DNA of 64,000 nucleotides from Pseudomonas saudiphocaensis. GTDB lineage: Bacteria; Pseudomonadota; Gammaproteobacteria; Pseudomonadales; Pseudomonadaceae. The translations under genes and the position numbers were made by a program. Location: assembly GCF_000756775.1 (NCBI RefSeq), contig NZ_CCSF01000001.1, positions 806,001-870,000 of the forward strand, written 5' to 3'. How positions within the stretch are numbered: position 1 is the stretch's first letter; the number at the start of each line of letters is the position of its first letter. Of the stretch, positions 9,762 through 17,684 are shown in pieces. The notes under the pieces are model-generated. The model did not search any database and had not been told where the DNA came from. It saw nothing but the letters and a program-made list of their open reading frames with translations.

Positions 9762-9783
9762 AGGCGCTGCCTGAGCAGCGCCT
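9762..9783 (-). terminator. Terminator at the end of yddG
   Basis: A perfect 9-bp stem AGGCGCTGC/GCAGCGCCT with a 4-nt loop overlaps the yddG stop codon. On the minus strand it is followed by TTTTCTTT, the form of an intrinsic terminator. On the plus strand there is no T-run. Confidence 0.75.
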
Positions 9784-10702
9784 ACTTCGCTGCCTCTGAA
9801 GCCTGCGTCACCAGAGCTTGAGATTTATCACGAGTTGCAAACCAGCAGAGAATCGACCCTACGCAAACCATGGAGGCGCCCTGCCAGAATGACAGCGAGA
9901 GTGGCGTTTGCAGTAACACGGCGGCCAACGCAGCAGACAGCACCGGGATGAAATACGAAGCGCCAGCGAGGATGGTGACATTGCCGTGCAAGATGCCGAC
10001 GTTCCAGGCCGCATAGCCGAAGCCCATAGCGGAGGCAGCCAGCACCAGATAGGTCATCGCCTGGAAGCTGAACCCCATCGACTCCCCGCCGAAGACCAGA
10101 TACTTGGCCCACAGTGCCAGTGCCGTCAGCATAAAGAACAGCGTGATGCCGTTCTTGCCTCCCGCAATGCGTGCGGTAACAGTGCAATACGCCGCCCATA
10201 TAACGGCGCCCGTGAAGGCCATGCCGTAGCTGAGGGGGTTATCTAGAACGTTCGTTGCCATCCCGAGCGGGTCCAGCCCTTGCTCGCCGCCTAGCACCCA
10301 GCAAATTCCTAGGATCGCCGTCAGGAAGCCGGGAACAATCAGCAGATTGGTCCGCTGCCGGTTGAACATGATCGCCGCCAAGATCGTGAATGCTGGCCAT
10401 AAGTAGTTGACCATGCCTACCTCGATGGCTTGCCGGTTGCTGCTGGCATAGCCAACGGACAGGGCGAGGCATATCTCGTACGAGACGAACAGCAGGCTGC
10501 CCCAAACAAGATACCGGCGGGGAAACTCGCTTATTCTCGGGAAGCCAACCGTAAACAACAGCAGAACCGATGCGACGCTGTACATCATGGCTGCTCCACC
10601 TACCGCTCCGAGACTCTCGCTGACGCCACGGATCAGGCCGACAATGGAACTCCATAGCACGACTGCCACGAGCCCAATGAGCGTTGCTTTTCGCTGGTTC
10701 AT
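9782..10702 (-). CDS. yddG: Aromatic amino acid exporter YddG (EamA/DMT family)
   Basis: The 306-residue product has ten predicted membrane helices in two EamA repeats. It follows E. coli YddG closely along its length as I remember it (MNQRKATLIGLVAVVLWSS, EVGMVNYLWPAFTILAAI, GFGYAAWNVGILHGNVTILA, LSFWQGASMVC). YddG exports aromatic amino acids and related compounds. The start is the ATG at 10700-10702; upstream in-frame codons do not resemble the family. It lies between the hydrolase/dehydrogenase and MFS/hydroxylase genes but has no copy of their operator, so its link to that regulon is unclear. Confidence 0.88.
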   Translation of the reverse strand: MNQRKATLIGLVAVVLWSSIVGLIRGVSESLGAVGGAAMMYSVASVLLLFTVGFPRISEFPRRYLVWGSLLFVSYEICLALSVGYASSNRQAIEVGMVNYLWPAFTILAAIMFNRQRTNLLIVPGFLTAILGICWVLGGEQGLDPLGMATNVLDNPLSYGMAFTGAVIWAAYCTVTARIAGGKNGITLFFMLTALALWAKYLVFGGESMGFSFQAMTYLVLAASAMGFGYAAWNVGILHGNVTILAGASYFIPVLSAALAAVLLQTPLSLSFWQGASMVCVGSILCWFATRDKSQALVTQASEAAK

Positions 10703-10842
10703 TGCGCACTGCTTACATTCAGAATTCGAGGAAATCCGTGTTGCGCATTTGACGGGCCTCGAAGGCGCCACGCTTGACGGTTCATGAAGACAGACAAAAG
10801 CCATTCAGGCTGATGACGATAATAACTTCGCAAACAACAGAA

Positions 10843-10873
10843 AACGCCTTGCCAGATCAGATCCGGCAGGCGT
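10843..10873 (-). terminator. Terminator after the MFS gene
   Basis: ACGCCTTGCC pairs with GGCAGGCGT with one bulged base. On the minus strand the stem is followed by TTTTCTGTTG. It lies 24 bp beyond the MFS stop. Confidence 0.65.
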
Positions 10874-10896
10874 CTCTGCTTGAACTCTTTCCTTGA

Positions 10897-12261
10897 TCAG
10901 TTGGACACATCCTCCAGCGAGCGCCCCTTCGTCTCAACGCCGAGGAAAATGATCAGCAGCGCTGCGAGGACAAAGGATATGGCGCCCATCGAGAAAACCC
11001 CGCCTTGGCCGGTTACCGGCAACAGTACCCCAACGATGTAAGGGCCGAGCAGCGCGCCGAAGCGGCCTACGGATGAAGCGAAGCCGGTGCCGGTGGCACG
11101 CAGCCGAGTCGGATACAGCTCAGGGGTGTAGGCGTAGAGCACCGACCACATCCCGAACAGGAAGAACTGCATAAACAGCCCCGCCGTGATCAGCACGGCA
11201 AGCGGTGCAGCGGTCGCGGCTGCCTGACCATAGAGGAAGGCTGAAACAGCGCTGGCCAGTAGCATCAGTACACAGGTGCCCTTTCGCCCCCAAGCCTCGA
11301 CCAGCCAGGCCGCGAAAATAAAGCCTGGTATGCCTGCCAGGGAAATGTAGACCGTGTAGAGCGACGATTGGGTGGCTTCATAGCCGGCGTTCTGCAACAG
11401 CGCTCCCAGCCAAGCTGTCAGGCCGTAATAGCCCAGCAGTGCAAAGAACCAGAGTCCCCATAGCATCAGCGTGCGTTTGAAATACTCACCCTGCCAAATG
11501 TCGTGAAAACGTGCTTTGGCTACCAAGGCACTAGCTGCGTTCTCCATGTTGCGGGTGACCACCGGTAAGGCGTTCATCTGGGCCGAGCGCATCACCGATG
11601 CCTCGAAACGATCCATGGTGGTATCGGCTTCGTCGTTACGACCGACCTCGGCCAACCAACGCGGCGACTCCGGCACATAGCGGCGCACGATAAAGACGAA
11701 CAGGGCCGGAAAAGCCAAAGCGATGAAAATTCCTCGCCAGCCGATTATGGGCATGAAGATGTAGGCAATCACACCGGCACAGATGAAGCCAAGCGGCCAG
11801 AACCCTTCCAGGATGGCGATGTAGCGACCACGACTCTTGGCCGGAACGATCTCCGAAACCAGCGAAAGCCCGATGGGAAACTCCATGCCCATGCCGAAGC
11901 CGAGCAATACCCTGAACCACATCAGCTGTTCCACGTTCTGGGCGAAGCCACACAAGAGGCTACCGACTCCCCAGAAAATCATACTCAGCTGAAAAACCGG
12001 CTTGCGCCCGAACCTGTCTGCCAGCATGCCGGCGATAGCCGCGCCGAGAAACATTCCTACGAAACTGGAGCTGGCCAGCAGGCCAGTCTGCGTCGAGCTG
12101 AGAGCGAATTCGGTTTTGATGGTGCCCAGCATGAACGTCATCATGCCCAGGTCCAGCGAATCGAAGAACCACGCGGTCGCAATGATTGCGAAGAGTTTTC
12201 GTTGATAGCCGGACATGGGCAGCCGCTCGAAGCGGGCCGCTATATAGGCAATCGTGGTCAT
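10897..12261 (-). CDS. MFS transporter, metabolite/aromatic acid:H+ symporter type
   Basis: The 454-residue product has 12 hydrophobic segments and the MFS signatures GMLADRFGRKPVF (loop 2-3), GFGMGMEFPIGLSLVSEIVP and PESPRWLAEVGR (central loop). This pattern is typical of the sugar/aromatic-acid/nicotinate symporter branch. It probably imports the substrate of the surrounding catabolic genes (inference). It is divergent from the hydroxylase gene, and operator copy 2 lies 45 bp before its start, with copy 3 in the same gap. Export cannot be excluded. Confidence 0.85.
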   Translation of the reverse strand: MTTIAYIAARFERLPMSGYQRKLFAIIATAWFFDSLDLGMMTFMLGTIKTEFALSSTQTGLLASSSFVGMFLGAAIAGMLADRFGRKPVFQLSMIFWGVGSLLCGFAQNVEQLMWFRVLLGFGMGMEFPIGLSLVSEIVPAKSRGRYIAILEGFWPLGFICAGVIAYIFMPIIGWRGIFIALAFPALFVFIVRRYVPESPRWLAEVGRNDEADTTMDRFEASVMRSAQMNALPVVTRNMENAASALVAKARFHDIWQGEYFKRTLMLWGLWFFALLGYYGLTAWLGALLQNAGYEATQSSLYTVYISLAGIPGFIFAAWLVEAWGRKGTCVLMLLASAVSAFLYGQAAATAAPLAVLITAGLFMQFFLFGMWSVLYAYTPELYPTRLRATGTGFASSVGRFGALLGPYIVGVLLPVTGQGGVFSMGAISFVLAALLIIFLGVETKGRSLEDVSN

Positions 12262-12303
12262 AGCTGTACTCCACCTTTTGTTGTTGTTTGGAAGCTTGCA
12301 CGC

Positions 12304-12319
12304 AACTGATATATTAGAT
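12304..12319. promoter_or_regulatory. Operator copy 2 (AACTGATATATTAGAT)
   Basis: The core CTGATATATTAG (12306-12317) is the exact reverse complement of the cores at 7757-7768 and 12359-12370. It therefore points towards the minus-strand MFS gene in the same relative orientation as copy 1 points to the hydrolase gene. Confidence 0.7.
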
Positions 12320-12356
12320 GCATTCCAGAGATACGCTAGCGCAATCTTTTAACGTC

Positions 12357-12372
12357 GACTAATATATCAGTC
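12357..12372. promoter_or_regulatory. Operator copy 3 (GACTAATATATCAGTC)
   Basis: This is the most symmetric copy: GACT and AGTC flank AATATATC, with one mismatched pair in 16 bp. It lies 32 bp before the hydroxylase ATG and includes TAATAT as a possible -10. Copies 2 and 3 are 53 bp apart (about five helical turns), which would allow cooperative binding in the shared divergent promoter. Confidence 0.7.
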
Positions 12373-12404
12373 GTGTACAACAACAAAAGCCGGAGAACAC
12401 CGCC

Positions 12405-13214
12405 ATGATGACCGAACGCCAGCGGAAATTTCGCGAAGAGTACAAAGCCGATATCAGCCCTCACTACAATGGGTTGCTGCATGTCGCGGTGATGTATGGA
12501 GTGGGCCTTACTGCGGCCTGGTACTGCCTCTCGCAGATCCAGGGTGCCGGGTGGGAATGGTTGCTGATGGTTCCGGTGTTCATCGCCGGTAACTTCATCG
12601 AATGGTTCATGCACCGGTACGTCATGCACAAGCGCATCGACGTCTGGGCTTTGCGCGCCATCTACGATCGCCATACCCGTCAGCATCATCAGTACTTCAC
12701 CGACGTCGAGCCCACCATCGATTCCTCCAGGGAATTTCGAATCGTCTTCTTTCCCTGGCGCGTGCTGCTTACCTTGGGCGTAGCGGGCACCACGCTCGGC
12801 TACATAACGTCCCTGGTGTTCAACGCCAACGCCGGCTTCATCGTGTTCCTGACCATGGTCCTGCAGTATCTAATCTATGAGACCTTCCATTACTGCTGCC
12901 ACGTGCATGACAACTGGTTCGTACGGAACGTCCCGTTCATCAACACCATCCGCCGTCACCACACGGCTCATCACAACTGGGGGATCATGATGAAGTACAA
13001 CATGAACCTCACCTTCCCCATCGCTGACTGGTTCATGGGCACCTCCGACCTACGCCGTGGGCTGCTCGGTCATCTGTTCAACGGCTACAGTGAAAAGCAC
13101 GTCAAGGAAGAACTGAAGCCGGTGATCGCAAAGTTTCGCAAGGGCGAAAAACATGTGACGCTCGATGGCCCGGAACTGAGCGATAGCGACATGAGCGCAA
13201 TGACAGCGCGTTAA
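12405..13214 (+). CDS. Sterol desaturase / fatty acid hydroxylase superfamily protein
   Basis: The 269-residue integral membrane protein has the His clusters of membrane di-iron hydroxylases and desaturases: HRYVMH (about 68-73), HTRQHH (about 89-94) and a late cluster HYCCHVH...RRHHTAHHN (about 163-193). Hydrophobic segments lie near 25-60, 115-150 and 205. Members hydroxylate or desaturate hydrophobic substrates using O2. The start is ATG 12405 (ATG 12408 is also possible), with GGAG upstream. Operator copy 3 precedes it, tying it to the GntR-controlled set. The substrate is unknown. Confidence 0.85.
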   Translation: MMTERQRKFREEYKADISPHYNGLLHVAVMYGVGLTAAWYCLSQIQGAGWEWLLMVPVFIAGNFIEWFMHRYVMHKRIDVWALRAIYDRHTRQHHQYFTDVEPTIDSSREFRIVFFPWRVLLTLGVAGTTLGYITSLVFNANAGFIVFLTMVLQYLIYETFHYCCHVHDNWFVRNVPFINTIRRHHTAHHNWGIMMKYNMNLTFPIADWFMGTSDLRRGLLGHLFNGYSEKHVKEELKPVIAKFRKGEKHVTLDGPELSDSDMSAMTAR

Positions 13215-13224
13215 GCGAAGACAG

Positions 13225-13260
13225 CGCAGGGTGGGAGCAGTCGCGCCCATCCTGCGTTTC
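13225..13260 (+). terminator. Terminator after the hydroxylase gene
   Basis: CGCAGGGTGGG pairs with CCCATCCTGCG (one G-T pair) around a 10-nt loop and is followed by TTTCGTC. It lies 11 bp after the stop codon. Confidence 0.6.
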
Positions 13261-13402
13261 GTCAGTCAGATTTTCCCCGTATCTGGATGAACATGACCTT
13301 GTCGCGCTATGGCAACCTTCGAGCCTCTGCAAAGATTTCCGCATCGGCCAGATGCCTGCGCCGATTTCAAGCACGCTGGATTGGCCACCCGGAGGAACCA
13401 GC

Positions 13403-13987
13403 ATGAATGTGCCACCGCGTCTGGAGCGGCTTCGCCGTTTCGTCATCGACCTTACCGCCCTGCTTGAACGCCAGCCCGAGGAGTCGGTGATTCTCAACAA
13501 CGGCCAGGGGCTGCTGAAGCAACTCATCGCGCATGATGACTGGCTACCCAGCCAGTTCGCTGAGCCGCATCCGGATCACTATCTGCAGTACCTGCTATAC
13601 GTCGATCCGCAGCAGCGGTTCTCCGTTGTCAGCTTCGTTTGGGGGCCGGGGCAGCAAACCCCGGTACATGATCACCGAGTCTGGGGCATGATCGGCATGC
13701 TGCGTGGTGTCGAGCTGGGTCAGCGCTTCGAGCTCCAGCCCGATGGCACCCTTCAGCCTCAAGGCGATCCGCTGCGTCTAGAGCGCGGAGACGTGGAATG
13801 CGTGTCGCCCCGAATCGGCGATATCCACCAGGTCAGCAATGCCTTCACCGATCGCGTCTCGATCAGCATTCATGTTTACGGCGGAGATATTGGTGCCGTG
13901 AAGCGTGCGGTCTACCAGGCCGACGGCCAGGAGAAGTCGTTTATTTCCGGCTACAGCAACGGCTCGCCACCTGATATCTGGAGCTGA
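13403..13987 (+). CDS. Thiol dioxygenase, probably 3-mercaptopropionate dioxygenase
   Basis: This 194-residue cupin belongs to the cysteine dioxygenase type I family. The Fe ligands sit in PVHDHRVWG (two His) and in DIHQVSNAF (third His). The run FSVVSFVWGPGQ...TPVHDHRVWG and the C-terminal EKSFISGYSN closely match, from memory, the Pseudomonas aeruginosa 3-mercaptopropionate dioxygenase, which converts 3-mercaptopropionate to its sulfinate. Cysteine may be a secondary substrate. GGAGGA 6 bp upstream of ATG 13403 decides the start. It stands alone upstream of a FadR-type regulator. Confidence 0.85.
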   Translation: MNVPPRLERLRRFVIDLTALLERQPEESVILNNGQGLLKQLIAHDDWLPSQFAEPHPDHYLQYLLYVDPQQRFSVVSFVWGPGQQTPVHDHRVWGMIGMLRGVELGQRFELQPDGTLQPQGDPLRLERGDVECVSPRIGDIHQVSNAFTDRVSISIHVYGGDIGAVKRAVYQADGQEKSFISGYSNGSPPDIWS

Positions 13988-14045
13988 CTAGCAAAGCCAA
14001 AATGCCAAATCCCGGACGGGTTGCAACGGTGCCAAGTTTTCATGG

Positions 14046-14825
14046 ATGCGATTCGACATGCTGACCCCAAACGATCAGGGTCGTCGGCTAGCCGATATGG
14101 TAGCCGAGAGAATCGAACGACTTATTGTCGATGGCGTGTTGAAGGTTGGCCAGCCGCTGCCATCGGAACGGCGCTTATGCCAGAAGCTTGGCATCTCCCG
14201 CACAGCCATCCGCGAAGGGCTGCGCGTACTGCGCGGGCGCGGCATCATCGAAACAGTGCAAGGGCGCAACTCGTCGGTCGCTCAGCTCTCACAGACACCA
14301 AACGCTTCGCCACTGATGCATCTGTTCAGCTCCCAGCCGCGCACACTGTTCGACCTGCTTGAGGTGCGTGCCCTGCTAGAGGGCGAGTCGGCGCGTCTCG
14401 CAGCGCTGCGTGGCACTGAGGCTGACTTCGTCCGGTTGCGCCAACGCTACGAAGAGATGCTCGCGGCGGATTCCGAAAAGGATAACGATCCGCGCGAGCA
14501 TGCCTATTTGGATCACGCCTTCCATCGGGCAGTCAGCGAGGCGTCCCACAATCCGGTGCTGGTGCATACGCTGCAGTCGCTGACCGACCTGATGGTCTCG
14601 ACGGTGTTCGCCTCGGTGAATAACCTCTATCACCGCCCCCTGCAAAAGCAGCAGATTGACCGTACCCATTCTCGGCTGTTCCGCGCAGTGCTCGAGCGAC
14701 AACCGAGCCAGGCCCAACGTGCCGCTCGTGACCACATCTACAGCATCCGCGACAATCTCAAAGAAATCGAACAGGAGGAGCAGCGCCTGACCCGCGCGAC
14801 CATGCGCCTGGAGGGATGGGGTTAG
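14046..14825 (+). CDS. FadR-family (GntR/FCD) transcriptional regulator
   Basis: The 259-residue product has an N-terminal GntR winged helix (VKVGQPLPSERRLCQKLGI-like, SRTAIREGLRVLRGRGIIE) and a C-terminal FCD domain (LFDLLEVRALLEGESARLAA; HAYLDHAFHRAVSEASHN, which carries metal/ligand residues). It resembles LldR/PdhR/GlcC-type repressors. ATG 14046 and ATG 14058 are both possible because neither has a clear ribosome-binding site. No adjacent operon is an obvious target, and I did not find the AATATATC operator of the cluster at 7-13 kb upstream of it. Confidence 0.85.
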   Translation: MRFDMLTPNDQGRRLADMVAERIERLIVDGVLKVGQPLPSERRLCQKLGISRTAIREGLRVLRGRGIIETVQGRNSSVAQLSQTPNASPLMHLFSSQPRTLFDLLEVRALLEGESARLAALRGTEADFVRLRQRYEEMLAADSEKDNDPREHAYLDHAFHRAVSEASHNPVLVHTLQSLTDLMVSTVFASVNNLYHRPLQKQQIDRTHSRLFRAVLERQPSQAQRAARDHIYSIRDNLKEIEQEEQRLTRATMRLEGWG

Positions 14826-14952
14826 CTACGCCGCCGGTCGTCGGGCTGTTCAGCCTAGGCGCGCTACGGGCGATCCTTTCCTCACTGCTGTTGACTTTGC
14901 ATGGGCAGGCAGGCTGTATTCGATGCACCACTGATCAGGAAAGGCGTCGATC

Positions 14953-17391
14953 ATGCGCAAAGGTGAAACCAGGCACCGCAACACCATCAGCCTGGAACGG
15001 CTGCAACGCTTTCTAAGCTGGGCTGCCGAGCGGCACCCCGAGTTCGTGCCGAAGAAAAAGCATCCCGAAGCCTGGTACACCACCTATATCGGCCACCAGC
15101 CGCCGGAACTTGGTCGGGCTGCTCGCCTGTTCTGGTTGGGGCTGGATGAAGCGGCCGTTGAATCGGTTTTGCAAACGCCCGATCCGACCAGCCTGATCGG
15201 TCGCCTGCTCAATCGCGATCTCAACGACTTCAGCTGCGCCGTCGATATCCACGGCATAGAGAAAACCTTCGACTGCGGCCCGGTCCAGAACCTGTTGGAA
15301 CCCGACATCGCCCTGCGGATCGAGCCCAGCGCCTCCAGCGATGAATTCGACCTGCATGTACGCGACGCCATTCAGGCCCTGGTACTGAGCCGCTTGCGCG
15401 TGCTGGAAAAACCCTTCGCCAGCATGAGCGAAGACCAAAAGCTGCAGAGCCTGGAACGTCTGCAACCCAAGCTCTCGCGTCTCGACGACTTCGCCAACAA
15501 GGCCGTGGATATCCTCAACGACGTCCTGCACGAGTTGCGCTACGTGGTCGAACTTCGTCACGGAGCCGTTGCGCTGGATATGCAGCGACGCATTCCCGCA
15601 GGCCAGGGCCATGTGCTCAGTGCACGCGAAGTGGCCGAGCGCAAGGAGGAAGATCGCCAGGAACTGGTCGCCAAGTTCGAGATGATGATCGAGGAAGCCA
15701 GCGACTTTGATCTGCAGGTGCTGGGCGAAAAGCGCCTGACCGAAGTGTTCATGATGGAGCCGAAGAAGCTGCGCCGCACCATCCGCTTCGCCCGCCAGGA
15801 CCACAAGGAAAAGATGGCCTTCGCGATGTTGCTGGAAAGCGACCCGCGCTTTATGCACTACCACAACCTTTATCCGGCACGGCGCCTGACACGCACCTGG
15901 ACCGCCCTCCTCGGCCCCACCAACAGCGGCAAGACCCACCGCGCCATAGAAGCGATGACCGCCGTCACCCATGCCATCTACCTATCGCCCCTGCGCCTGA
16001 TGGCGCTGGAAAATCAGGAACGCATCGAATCCATGGGCGTGCCCTGCTCGCTCGTCACCGGTGAAGAGGAAATCATCCGCGAGGGCGCCACGCACTTCTG
16101 CTGCACCGTCGAGGAGTTCGCACGCTTTCGCAGCCAGCACTGGGATGTGGTGGTCATTGACGAAGTGCAGATGATGGCCGACTCACAGCGCGGCTGGGCC
16201 TGGGTTGATGCGCTGGTCAGCGCCTATACGCCGGAGCTGATCATGACCGGGCCCATGCTGATCCAGCCCTCGCTAAAGACGTTGTGCGATCTCTGTGAAG
16301 ACCACCTGGTGGTCAAGCGCACCAAGCGCCTGTCGCCAGTGGAAGTCGCCCGCCGCGCCACCTCACTCAAACAGCTGGACGAAGGCTCGATGCTGGTGGC
16401 CTTCAGCCGCAAAACCGTACTGGAGCTAAAAGCCCTGCTGGAAATGACCGGCAAGAGTGTTTCCGTGGTCTACGGCGCGTTGTCGCCGGAAGTACGCCGC
16501 GAGCAGGCCCGGCGCTTTCGTGAGGGCGAGGCTGACCTGATGGTCGCCACCGATGCCGTCGGCATGGGCCTCAATCTGCCCGCCCATACGTTGTGCTTCT
16601 ACACGGATGAAAAGTACGACGGCATCCAGAACCGTCAGCTACGGGTTCAGGAGGTCAAGCAGATCGGCGGCCGCGCCGGGCGCTTCGGTCACCACGACAG
16701 CGGCACCATTACTGCGCTAGACGGCCAGACGCTGCAATCCATTCGCCAGCTGTTCTACAGCGCCGACCAGCCGGTGGACCTTACGCAGTTCCAGGTGCGG
16801 CCCTCCATCGAACACCTGCGCGCCATCGCCGAACTGATGGAAGATTCCAGCCTGCTGCGCGCCTGGCTGACCTTCAACCGCAATATCAACTACGGCGCGG
16901 AATTTATCTCCATCCTGCCGGACGAGTTGGCCGAGTGGATCAAGCTGATCGACGACCCGCAGATCGACCTGTCGCTGCGCTGGATCTTCGCCTGCACCCC
17001 GATTCGCGGCGGCCTCGACAGCCCCGCCGCCACCCACGCCCAGCAGTGGCTAAAGAAGGTCGCGCAGGACAAGCAGGTCGAACTGCCGCGCCTGTTTATC
17101 GAAGCCGACCTGGCCACGCTGGAAAGCACGCTGCACATCATCGAAACCTACCTGCACCTGGCCCGCACCCTACCCGCCCACTTCCCCGCCCTGGAACAGG
17201 CCGAAAGCCACCGCAGCCTGCTTAACGAAGCCATCACCCGCGAGCTTTCGCGACGACGCAAACCCCGTAGTTCTGACCGCAGGCGCGTATCGGGTGCAGC
17301 CAGCAACTGCCAGAAATGCGGCAAGGCGATGCCCGTGCTTAGCCGGCAGTTTCGGCTTTGTCAGAGCTGTTTTCGGAATCAGCGGCAATAG
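14953..17391 (+). CDS. SUV3-like superfamily 2 RNA/DNA helicase
   Basis: This 812-residue protein carries a helicase core with Walker A GPTNSGKT (about 320), motif II DEVQ (about 401) and a C-terminal helicase half with ATDAVGMGLNLPAH and QIGGRAGRFG. The DEVQ and GRAGR variants are those of the Ski2-like/SUV3 group, whose mitochondrial members unwind RNA with a degradosome. About 300 residues of N-terminal extension precede the core. A C-terminal CxxC-CxxC pair (CQKCGKAM and CQSC) suggests a small zinc ribbon. A terminator follows, then the cassette array. The cellular role in bacteria is not established. Confidence 0.88.
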   Translation: MRKGETRHRNTISLERLQRFLSWAAERHPEFVPKKKHPEAWYTTYIGHQPPELGRAARLFWLGLDEAAVESVLQTPDPTSLIGRLLNRDLNDFSCAVDIHGIEKTFDCGPVQNLLEPDIALRIEPSASSDEFDLHVRDAIQALVLSRLRVLEKPFASMSEDQKLQSLERLQPKLSRLDDFANKAVDILNDVLHELRYVVELRHGAVALDMQRRIPAGQGHVLSAREVAERKEEDRQELVAKFEMMIEEASDFDLQVLGEKRLTEVFMMEPKKLRRTIRFARQDHKEKMAFAMLLESDPRFMHYHNLYPARRLTRTWTALLGPTNSGKTHRAIEAMTAVTHAIYLSPLRLMALENQERIESMGVPCSLVTGEEEIIREGATHFCCTVEEFARFRSQHWDVVVIDEVQMMADSQRGWAWVDALVSAYTPELIMTGPMLIQPSLKTLCDLCEDHLVVKRTKRLSPVEVARRATSLKQLDEGSMLVAFSRKTVLELKALLEMTGKSVSVVYGALSPEVRREQARRFREGEADLMVATDAVGMGLNLPAHTLCFYTDEKYDGIQNRQLRVQEVKQIGGRAGRFGHHDSGTITALDGQTLQSIRQLFYSADQPVDLTQFQVRPSIEHLRAIAELMEDSSLLRAWLTFNRNINYGAEFISILPDELAEWIKLIDDPQIDLSLRWIFACTPIRGGLDSPAATHAQQWLKKVAQDKQVELPRLFIEADLATLESTLHIIETYLHLARTLPAHFPALEQAESHRSLLNEAITRELSRRRKPRSSDRRRVSGAASNCQKCGKAMPVLSRQFRLCQSCFRNQRQ

Positions 17392-17417
17392 GAATTGCCG
17401 TATCGCGCCACCTGCGA

Positions 17418-17456
17418 CAAAAGGCCCGGCCTGAGCAAATCAAGCCGGGCCTTTTT
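17418..17456 (+). terminator. Intrinsic terminator after the helicase gene
   Basis: AAGGCCCGGC pairs with GCCGGGCCTT around a 13-nt loop and is followed by TTTTT. This is a strong rho-independent form that isolates the following cassette array from helicase transcription. Confidence 0.85.
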
Positions 17457-17520
17457 GTGGATAGACAATGCTGAGCGATAAATAGTAGCGTCCTGCCATT
17501 ACTGGTTGTGCCCTGCTTGG

Positions 17521-17670
17521 GTTAGATAGCGCTCGGTCTAACCAGCTTAAACCCTCGTAGGTCATTGATTTTAAAAGACAGGCTTTCAGATTGTGACTGT
17601 TAAATTCCGTGCTTATATAGCGTTCGGCTTAACCGTATTACTGAAGAGCTCAGTCTAATCACTGTTAGCC
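17521..17670 (+). repeat. Degenerate att-like repeats at the array's left end
   Basis: GTTAGAT (17521) and GTCTAAC (17536) form an inverted pair. GTCTAAC and GTTAAAT (17599) bound a possible 70-bp attC. GCTTAAC (17627) and GTTAGCC (17664) bound a second, unusually short one. The string TAGCGCTCGGTCTAAC recurs as TAGCGTTCGGCTTAAC about 90 bp later. These could be decayed attC sites or a leader with an attI remnant. Only the core-site matches and repeats are directly visible. Confidence 0.5.
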
Positions 17671-17684
17671 TTCTAGGAGAAATT

